NCBI GenBank assembly: GCA_028817685.1
Contig: JAPPPC010000446.1
Span: 1-13,622, forward strand
DNA length: 13,622 nt
Reading direction: 5' to 3'
Source of the DNA: Rhodospirillaceae bacterium
Lineage (GTDB): Bacteria > Pseudomonadota > Alphaproteobacteria > UBA8366 > GCA-2717185
Part shown: piece after piece, positions 1-5,499 of the stretch
Layout: each line of letters begins with the position of its first letter
How positions within the stretch are numbered: position 1 is the first letter of the stretch
Made by a program: the position numbers and the translations under genes
The notes under the pieces: generated by a model
The model's database searches: none
The model's input: only the letters and a program-made list of their open reading frames with translations
Told to the model about the DNA's origin: nothing

Positions 1-15
1 AAATCCTCCCTTATG
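1..15 (-). promoter_or_regulatory. Probable ribosome binding site of a divergent gene starting just left of the window
   Basis: Read on the minus strand, the first bases give AAGGGAGGA followed by TTT at the window edge. This is a strong Shine-Dalgarno match at the right distance to serve a start codon one to six bases outside the window. If so, 1-205 is a divergent intergenic region shared with the hot-dog gene at 206. That stretch also contains the 10-bp perfect palindrome GTCGGCCGAC at 92-101, but I see no convincing -35/-10 pair in either direction. The start codon itself is not visible. Confidence 0.4.
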
Positions 16-205
16 AAAACACCTCAGGGTGTCCCAGGGGCGCTGATGTCAGACAATTGCCTTTCTAAGCCGGTAGCGCGGGACCCCGGCGGTCGGCCGA
101 CACGGACACATTCCATACTAAATTCCACTTGCCGGCATGCGCGCCGCCACTCCAAAGTGTGCCGCATGGCGCCGGAAATGCGCCGCCTGCTTGATGAGGT
201 ATCCC

Positions 206-1162
206 ATGGAAGCGCCCGGCGCTGAGAAAACCTATTCGCCCGAAACCCTCTCGCAAGTCGGGTTTCCGACTATTTCTTACGGAATTCTAGACGTCGGTGC
301 TGATTTCCGCTCCGACGATCAGTTGGTTCGGCCCGAGGATGTGGCGACTTACGCGTATGCGATAGAAGATTACGATCCTTGGTTTTTTGCGCCCGGTCCA
401 TTCGGCGATCCCGTTGCGCATCCGACATTTTTGGCCAATCAGGCACTGTTTCTGCGGCACAACCATTATGTCGTGCCCGCGGGTCTGCATGCCCGGATGA
501 CCTATGAGTTCGAGAGCCCAATCCGGCTGGGCGTGCGGGCGCGGACCTTGGGCAGGTTGGCCGAGAAATATATGCGCCGAGATAAACCTTACATGGTTAC
601 GGAGTATCGAACGGCGGCAGAAGATGGGACGCTGCAGGTGTCTGGCCGCTTCGTGCAGATGTTGTTCAAGGATAAGACGGCGCCGTCATCGGGCAGCAGT
701 CAACGGTCAGAGTCCGTAGCTCCTTCCTTCGATCCCGACATCAAACGGGGCGACGGCCGCGGTGGGGCGCTTGAGGTGGGGCAGGTATTACCGCCCCTGT
801 CCCGTACCCTGTCCCAGCGGCAGATCGACATGTATTCAGGTGTCCGTCCCCACTCCATTCACACCGATCCGGACTGGGCGAAGGCGAAAGGCTTTCACAC
901 CACCATTGCGCAGGGGATGATGAGCACAGCCTATGTGTCGACCCTGATGACCCAATCCGTCGGCGAGGGCTTCGTTGTCGGCGGCCGAATGGACGCCAAG
1001 TTCCTGCGCCCCGTGTTCTGTGGCGACACGCTGACCGTATCCGGCACCGTCGACGGTTTCAGCCGAGAAGAGGACAGGGTTCGCGTCCATGTCACGGTCG
1101 CGGCGCACAATCAGCAGGGTGAGCAGACCTTGGCAGCGACAAGCAGCGCTCTTTGTTCCTGA
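206..1162 (+). CDS. Tandem hot-dog (FAS1-like dehydratase / MaoC-like) protein
   Basis: A 318-residue protein with two hot-dog halves. The N-terminal half (about residues 25-155) resembles the FAS1-like dehydratase domain, with DYDPWF near 55-60 and AHPTF at 71-75. The C-terminal half (about 190-315) is MaoC-like, with YSGVRPHSIHTD at 210-221 and TIAQGMMSTAY at 233-243. The family hydrates or dehydrates acyl-CoA thioesters in the cytosol. However, the D-x4-H dyad of (R)-specific enoyl-CoA hydratases is not intact: His219 is present, but the residue five before it is Arg214, and the usual His of the HGM motif is Gln236. Hydratase activity is therefore uncertain; another acyl-CoA role or a subfamily chemistry is possible. 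The start at 206 is chosen because GAGGT lies five bases upstream; the longer frame from 137 has a low-complexity Arg/Ala-rich leader. An HSD17B4-type SDR follows, which fits CoA-ester metabolism. Confidence 0.8.
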   Translation: MEAPGAEKTYSPETLSQVGFPTISYGILDVGADFRSDDQLVRPEDVATYAYAIEDYDPWFFAPGPFGDPVAHPTFLANQALFLRHNHYVVPAGLHARMTYEFESPIRLGVRARTLGRLAEKYMRRDKPYMVTEYRTAAEDGTLQVSGRFVQMLFKDKTAPSSGSSQRSESVAPSFDPDIKRGDGRGGALEVGQVLPPLSRTLSQRQIDMYSGVRPHSIHTDPDWAKAKGFHTTIAQGMMSTAYVSTLMTQSVGEGFVVGGRMDAKFLRPVFCGDTLTVSGTVDGFSREEDRVRVHVTVAAHNQQGEQTLAATSSALCS

Positions 1163-1185
1163 CCGAATGTCGCGGGCGGGGTCGG

Positions 1186-1213
1186 TTGACAGGATCGGGG
1201 TGCGCCCGCACCC
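1186..1213 (+). promoter_or_regulatory. Possible promoter element and small hairpin upstream of the SDR at 1266
   Basis: The 103-nt gap between the hot-dog gene and the SDR contains a consensus -35 hexamer TTGACA (1186-1191), but no good -10 box lies 16-18 bases downstream. A 6-bp inverted repeat, GGGTGC (1198-1203) and GCACCC (1208-1213) with a 4-base loop, overlaps the expected spacer and -10 region. No T-run follows, so it is not a standard terminator. The gap may give the SDR its own regulated promoter, but this is weak. Confidence 0.22.
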
Positions 1214-1265
1214 TAGTGACCTGAGCCAAACTGATAAATCGATACTTCACAGGAGGAACTAAAAG

Positions 1266-2186
1266 ATGGGCATGCTTGATGGTCGCGTGGCGATCGTAGC
1301 AGGGGGTGGTCGTGGCGTGGGCGCGGAAGTCGCCAAGATGTTCGCCGCCAACGGGGCCAAGGTCCTGGTCAACGATCCGGGCGTCGGCGGTGGCGGCGAA
1401 GGCGGCGAGCAGGGCCCCGCGGAAGCAATCGCGAACGAAATCAAGGCCGGCGGTGGCGATGCCGTACCGAACTTCGGTTCGGTGGCCAGCTACGAAGATT
1501 GCCTCGGCATGGTGCAACAGGCGCGCGACGAACTCGGCGGGCTGCACATCATCTTCAACCCCGCCGGTATCCTGCGCGATCGCATGTTCCATAAGATGTC
1601 GCCGGACGATTGGCAGGATGTCATCGACGTCCATCTGAACGGCCATTTCAACGTCAATCGCGCGGCGATCAATCTGTTCCGCGAGCAGGAATATGGCCGC
1701 ATCATCATGTGCAGTTCGACCTCCGGCCTGCTGGGCAATATCGGGCAGGCGAATTACGGCGCGGCGAAAATGGGCATTGTCGGTCTGTCGCGCATCGTTG
1801 CCATGGAAAGCAAGAGCAAGAATGTCACCAGTAACGTGATTTGCCCGTCGGCGGATACGCGCATGACGCGCTCGGTGCCGACGCCGAAGGATCCGGATGC
1901 GGCGAAGATGCGCGAAGAGCGCCTGTCGCGCAGTCCGGCCGACGCGATCGCGCCGCTGATTACTTATCTGGCTTCGGAAGGTGCCGGCCATGTGACCGGT
2001 CAGATATTCCATCAACGGGGCGGCGAGCTGTCCCTATACGGTCAGCCGCGGCCGACCCGCATGGTGCATCATGATGGGGGCTGGACGCCGGAACTCATCG
2101 CGGAAAGCGCGATGCCGGCGCTCGAAAACCAGTTCGTCGATATCGCGAATTCACGGGCTGTCCATCCGGGACTGCCGATGAACTAG
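1266..2186 (+). CDS. SDR, HSD17B4/MFE-2-type 3-hydroxyacyl-CoA dehydrogenase-like
   Basis: A 306-residue classical-type SDR. The nucleotide-binding glycine motif is GGGRGVG at 13-19, with VND (35-37) after the second strand, which favours NAD. The catalytic Ser-Tyr-Lys are Ser151, Tyr164 (NYGAAK) and Lys168. The segments ILRDRM after the fourth strand, HLNGHF, GNIGQANYGAAK and a TRMT motif near 198-201 closely recall the (3R)-hydroxyacyl-CoA dehydrogenase domain of HSD17B4, as does the length near 300. The usual NNAG is FNPAG here, so the structural Asn is replaced. A textbook SD (AGGAGG, 1251-1256, nine bases before ATG) predicts strong translation. The likely reaction is NAD-dependent oxidation of a hydroxyacyl-CoA or a related alcohol. 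It follows a hot-dog protein, matching the dehydrogenase plus hydratase pairing of MFE-2, and ends at an intrinsic terminator. Confidence 0.88.
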   Translation: MGMLDGRVAIVAGGGRGVGAEVAKMFAANGAKVLVNDPGVGGGGEGGEQGPAEAIANEIKAGGGDAVPNFGSVASYEDCLGMVQQARDELGGLHIIFNPAGILRDRMFHKMSPDDWQDVIDVHLNGHFNVNRAAINLFREQEYGRIIMCSSTSGLLGNIGQANYGAAKMGIVGLSRIVAMESKSKNVTSNVICPSADTRMTRSVPTPKDPDAAKMREERLSRSPADAIAPLITYLASEGAGHVTGQIFHQRGGELSLYGQPRPTRMVHHDGGWTPELIAESAMPALENQFVDIANSRAVHPGLPMN

Positions 2187-2207
2187 ATATTGCGCGAGAG
2201 TGCAAGG

Positions 2208-2235
2208 GGGCCGGTCCATCGACCGGCCCTTTTTT
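2208..2235 (+). terminator. Intrinsic (rho-independent) terminator after the SDR
   Basis: A perfect 9-bp GC-rich stem, GGGCCGGTC (2208-2216) and GACCGGCCC (2221-2229), encloses a 4-base CATC loop and is followed at once by six T (2230-2235). It begins 21 bases after the SDR stop codon. The T-run is only on the plus-strand side, so it should mainly end rightward transcripts. The converging minus-strand gene stops at 2242, just beyond it. Confidence 0.9.
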
Positions 2236-2241
2236 GTGGAA

Positions 2242-2898
2242 TCAACCGTTGAGCAGTCTGCGGAGTTTGCGCACTGCACTGCCGGGACTGGTGAGAACCG
2301 GCTTGTCGTACTTTGCCTCTACCGCCGGACGGGCCTGCGCGGTGGAGAACTGCGCCAGGAGCAGGACATCCGTATCGCCGAGTTCATCGACAGCGCCCGC
2401 GACCAACCGGTTGTGGGTGTCCGCATCGCCGTCACGTAGGGCGTCCATCGCGTCTGGAACGCAGGCGGTTTCGAGTTTCGCCGACGCACCGGTGGCGGCT
2501 GCCATCTCTTCGAATTCCTGCGTCATCGACGGGATGCTGGGCTGAAAGGTGGCGATCATCCCGATACGACTACCCATATCCATCGCTTCTTCGAACATGG
2601 CCTCGTTCGGTTTTAGGACGGGAAGGGGCGCGTGCGCCGCAGCCGCAGCCTCGATCGCCGTGCCGAACGCGGAGCAGGTGAACAGGATACCGTCGGCACC
2701 AGTGTCGGCCGCGTAGTCAGCGAGACGCGTGAATCGCTCGATCATGGCCTGATCGATTTCGCCGGCCTCTTGAAGATCGCCCGGCAAGGAGTCTTCCAGC
2801 AGGCTATATACCTCCGCTTCGGGCCAGTCTGACTGGAAGGTTTCGACGACTGGATCGATGGCGACAGGGACGGCGTGGATCAGGGAGATACGGGGCAT
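2242..2898 (-). CDS. Asp/Glu racemase-superfamily protein with a single active-site Cys
   Basis: A 218-residue protein of the Asp/Glu racemase, maleate isomerase and arylmalonate decarboxylase superfamily. The first half has the hallmark TCSAFG with Cys75 at the end of a beta strand (GILFTCSAFG), and SRIGMIATF at 110-118 begins the second half. In two-Cys racemases a second Cys follows a strand near residue 180; here that place reads LLAQFSTAQ (180-188) with no Cys. The only other Cys, Cys146, sits in the wrong region. Two-base racemization is therefore unlikely. A one-Cys reaction (isomerase, decarboxylase or hydrolase on a small acid) is possible but unproven. An AAGGAG SD lies eight bases before the ATG. 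The gene is divergent from the operon at 2983, sharing an 84-nt upstream region, so the two may be co-regulated. No signal peptide is seen. Confidence 0.8.
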   Translation of the reverse strand: MPRISLIHAVPVAIDPVVETFQSDWPEAEVYSLLEDSLPGDLQEAGEIDQAMIERFTRLADYAADTGADGILFTCSAFGTAIEAAAAAHAPLPVLKPNEAMFEEAMDMGSRIGMIATFQPSIPSMTQEFEEMAAATGASAKLETACVPDAMDALRDGDADTHNRLVAGAVDELGDTDVLLLAQFSTAQARPAVEAKYDKPVLTSPGSAVRKLRRLLNG

Positions 2899-2982
2899 GG
2901 GCTTTTCTCCTTGCGGTGTGGCGTCGCATACTGCCGCCCGGAACCGACAATTGCCACAGGAAGCAGCTAAGAACGGGACAGG

Positions 2983-3828
2983 ATGAACGCATCAGCGCAA
3001 ACGACCATGGCCGAGCTGCCCGAATCAGCGGTAACCGGCGAACTCGCGCGGATCTACGAAGAAATCCGGGTCTATTGCGGGGTCCCTTACGTCTCCTCCC
3101 TGCAACGCCATGTGGCGACCATGCCCGGTTGTCTGGAATATGCCTGGGCGATCTGCAGGCCGGCTTTCCAGGATGGCACGATCCCGGAGACCGCTTGGCG
3201 CCGTGTAAAGATGATCGATATCGCGCCTTTTCCGGCGCTCTCGGAAGAAGCGCTGCGTCTTTTCGGGGTCGAGGCCGCGGGTATTGGGGCGATACGCAAC
3301 ATCTGTGACAATTTCGTGCGCGTGTCTCCGATCAATTTGTTGTTTGCCGGCATCGTCGAGCGGTTGATCGGCGGCGCCGCGCCAGATTGGACTGGGATGG
3401 CGGAACCGACTTGGACTCCGCCGGATATGCTGGCGCCGATGCCGGCGATGGCAGACGTCGATAGCGCGCCACCGGACGTCGCAGCGGTCCTAATGCAGTT
3501 GAAAACCGAGATCGGCGGCAAGCCCTTCGTGCCCGGCCTCTATCGTTTGTTGGCGGACTGGCCGGGTTATCTAGCGCATGCGGCGACCTTGATCGCACCG
3601 CTCTTACACGACGAAGCGGCGAAACGGGCGCGGGCGTCCATCGCGGAAGAGATTATCGCCGCGGCGGATGATATTATCGCGAAGCTGCCGCCCGTGCCCG
3701 CAGGCTATGCCCCGCCGACGGCAGCGCAAGGGCAGGCGATCGTATCGGCCATCCGGACATACCGTGTCACCAGCCCGGAGATGGTTGTGTTCGGCACTTT
3801 GCTGCGCGATGCGTTGCCGAAGGAATAG
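2983..3828 (+). CDS. DehI-family (2-haloacid dehalogenase fold) protein lacking the catalytic Asp
   Basis: A 281-residue all-alpha protein with the two-repeat layout of the DehI family (often misnamed halocarboxylic acid dehydrogenase). Repeat 1 has GVPYVSSL, then ATMPGCLEYAW (about 33-55); repeat 2 has KPFVPGLY, then LADWPGYL (about 180-197). Aligned from memory with Pseudomonas putida PP3 DehI, the catalytic Asp189 falls on Leu186, Asn114 on Ser115, and Trp34 on Tyr36. The protein therefore probably does not hydrolyse carbon-halogen bonds as DehI does; its true role is unknown. The start is uncertain: only a weak GGGACAGG abuts the ATG, and Met9 is an alternative. It heads a four-gene operon with a 24-nt gap to the TauD-like gene, and its upstream region is shared with the divergent racemase-like gene. 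Confidence 0.8.
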   Translation: MNASAQTTMAELPESAVTGELARIYEEIRVYCGVPYVSSLQRHVATMPGCLEYAWAICRPAFQDGTIPETAWRRVKMIDIAPFPALSEEALRLFGVEAAGIGAIRNICDNFVRVSPINLLFAGIVERLIGGAAPDWTGMAEPTWTPPDMLAPMPAMADVDSAPPDVAAVLMQLKTEIGGKPFVPGLYRLLADWPGYLAHAATLIAPLLHDEAAKRARASIAEEIIAAADDIIAKLPPVPAGYAPPTAAQGQAIVSAIRTYRVTSPEMVVFGTLLRDALPKE

Positions 3829-3852
3829 GAGTAATCACGGTGAGGAGTTTCC

Positions 3853-4725
3853 ATGTCTAACGCGCTGAAAGTGGTTCCGACGGGGGCGGCGCTGGGCGCC
3901 GATATAGAGGGTGTCGATCTCCGCGAGATCGACGATGCTGCCTTTAAGGTTATCGAGGATGCCTGGCACGACAATCTCGTCCTTCGTTTCCGCGGCCAGC
4001 AGCTCGACGACGATAGTCTGGCAGATTTCAGCGCCCGGTTTGGCGACCTCGATATGGCGCCGACAGGGCGTGGCGGTACGCCATACGACCCGTCGCGGCC
4101 GGAAATCACCGTGTTGTCCAATATTGTCGAGGACGGCAAGGAACTGGGCGCGCTGGGCAATTCAGAGCTCGTCTGGCATCAGGACATGACCTATAACGAC
4201 GTGCCCCCAAAAGCGAGCCTGCTGCACGCGCGCGAGGTGCCGGAGTCCGGCGGCGATACCTCTTTCTACAACATGTACAGGGCCTACGAGACGCTGCCGG
4301 CGGATTTGCGCCAACGGATTCAGGGCCTCGCCTGCAAACACGATGCTACCCGTACGTCATCGGGCGATTTGCGGCACGGCTATGAAGAATCCTACAGCCA
4401 TGAAGAACGGCCAGGAGCGGTTCATCCGTTCGTTATCCGGCATCCGGCGACCGGCAAGCCCGCCTTGTTTCTCGGCCGCCGGCCCAACGCCTATGTTCCG
4501 GGCCTGTCGGTAGAGGAGGGCGATGCGCTCCTCGATGCATTGTGGGATCACATCAACAATGGGCCGCATCACTGGACGCAGAATTGGCGGGTCGGCGACT
4601 TGGTGATTTGGGACAATCGCTGCGCCTTGCACCGCCGAAATGCGCTCGACCCGACAACACGGCGACATATGCACCGGACACAAGTGCGCGACGACGCGCG
4701 GCCGGTTGCCGCTTGGGCGAGTTGA
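3853..4725 (+). CDS. TauD/TfdA-family Fe(II)/2-oxoglutarate-dependent dioxygenase
   Basis: A 290-residue member of the taurine dioxygenase / 2,4-D dioxygenase family, close to the usual length (about 280-300). All metal and cosubstrate residues are visible: His109 and Asp111 in WHQDMTY, the distal His260 in DNRCALHRR, and Arg271 and Arg275, spaced +11 and +15 from the distal His exactly as Arg266 and Arg270 are in TauD. The enzyme should couple 2-oxoglutarate decarboxylation to hydroxylation of an organic acid, sulfonate or ether substrate in the cytosol. The substrate cannot be assigned, and no sulfonate transporter lies nearby. The start is supported by GAGGAG five bases upstream. It is the second gene of the 2983-7821 operon; the SD of the next gene overlaps its stop codon, indicating translational coupling. 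Confidence 0.92.
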   Translation: MSNALKVVPTGAALGADIEGVDLREIDDAAFKVIEDAWHDNLVLRFRGQQLDDDSLADFSARFGDLDMAPTGRGGTPYDPSRPEITVLSNIVEDGKELGALGNSELVWHQDMTYNDVPPKASLLHAREVPESGGDTSFYNMYRAYETLPADLRQRIQGLACKHDATRTSSGDLRHGYEESYSHEERPGAVHPFVIRHPATGKPALFLGRRPNAYVPGLSVEEGDALLDALWDHINNGPHHWTQNWRVGDLVIWDNRCALHRRNALDPTTRRHMHRTQVRDDARPVAAWAS

Positions 4726-4733
4726 GGCAGCAG

Positions 4734-5474
4734 ATGCGGTTTCAGGACAAGGTCGCGATGGTCACCGGTGCCGGGCATGGAATCGGGGCAGCGATCGCAG
4801 CGCGTCTCGCGTCGGAAGGGGCGCAGGTTCTCGTATGCGATATCGACGAAGCACGCGCGCGGGAAGGGGCTGAAAAGATTGGTGGCGAAGTTTGCGTCAT
4901 CGATGTGGCGCAGCGCGGTGATGTTCAACGAGCGGTCGACAATGCGGTATCGCGCTGGTCCCGGCTCGACATTTTGGTATGCAGCGCTGGCGTGATGGAT
5001 CGCGAGCCGTTCCTGGAAGCGTCCGATGCCCATTGGGAAAAGGTTTCCGGCATCAATTTGCGGGGCACCTTTCTGTGCGGGCAAATTGCGGCGCGCCAAA
5101 TGGTGGCTCAGGGCAGTGGTGGGCGGATCGTCAATGTCGCCTCGAATTCCGGCGCGTTTGGGGGGCGCGGCAGGGCGGCCTATGGCGCCAGCAAGGCCGG
5201 CGTCATCAATTTGACCCAGACCATGGCGATCGAACTGGCCGAGCATGACATTCTGGTCAACGCAGTTGGGCCCGGGCCGACTTTGACGCGGCCGGAGGTG
5301 CAAGGCGAGCTGATGGCCAGTGCGCAGAACCGGATGCCGCTCAAACGGTACGGGACGACGGAGGAGATCGCGTCGGTCGCGGCCTTTCTCGCCTCCGACG
5401 AATGTAGTTTCACGACCGGTCACGTGTTCTATGCCGATGGCGGGTTTACGATTGCCGGCGTCATGGAAGGCTGA
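4734..5474 (+). CDS. Short-chain dehydrogenase/reductase (FabG-like), NAD-type
   Basis: A 246-residue classical SDR of standard length. TGAGHGIG (11-18) is the dinucleotide motif. Asp36 after the second strand (VLVCD) predicts NAD(H) rather than NADP(H). The catalytic Ser137, Tyr150 (YGASK) and Lys154 are intact, and YADGG near 233-237 is the typical C-terminal signature. The NNAG motif is CSAG here. It probably oxidises a secondary alcohol made by a neighbouring oxygenase; the substrate is unknown. The ATG at 4734 is chosen because GAGG (4724-4727) precedes it by six bases and overlaps the stop codon of the dioxygenase gene. The same frame is open further upstream inside that gene, but that extension is not SDR-like. 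The Mo hydroxylase gene starts 25 nt downstream. Confidence 0.92.
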   Translation: MRFQDKVAMVTGAGHGIGAAIAARLASEGAQVLVCDIDEARAREGAEKIGGEVCVIDVAQRGDVQRAVDNAVSRWSRLDILVCSAGVMDREPFLEASDAHWEKVSGINLRGTFLCGQIAARQMVAQGSGGRIVNVASNSGAFGGRGRAAYGASKAGVINLTQTMAIELAEHDILVNAVGPGPTLTRPEVQGELMASAQNRMPLKRYGTTEEIASVAAFLASDECSFTTGHVFYADGGFTIAGVMEG

Positions 5475-5499
5475 GCTGGCGGTAGCAGGGACGTACGCA

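Noticed and set aside
13..225. Short plus-strand open frame (70 codons) at the left edge
   Set aside because: No ribosome site and Arg-rich unrecognisable translation; it overlaps the well-supported start of the hot-dog gene at 206.
1092..2015. Minus-strand open frame (307 codons) opposite the first HSD17B4-type SDR
   Set aside because: Arg/His/Ala-rich mirror frame, no motifs, crossing the intergenic region and two plus-strand genes.
2983..3828. Naming the gene as a 2-haloacid dehalogenase (dehI)
   Set aside because: The fold signature is present, but the catalytic Asp and Asn positions are substituted, so the activity is not supported.
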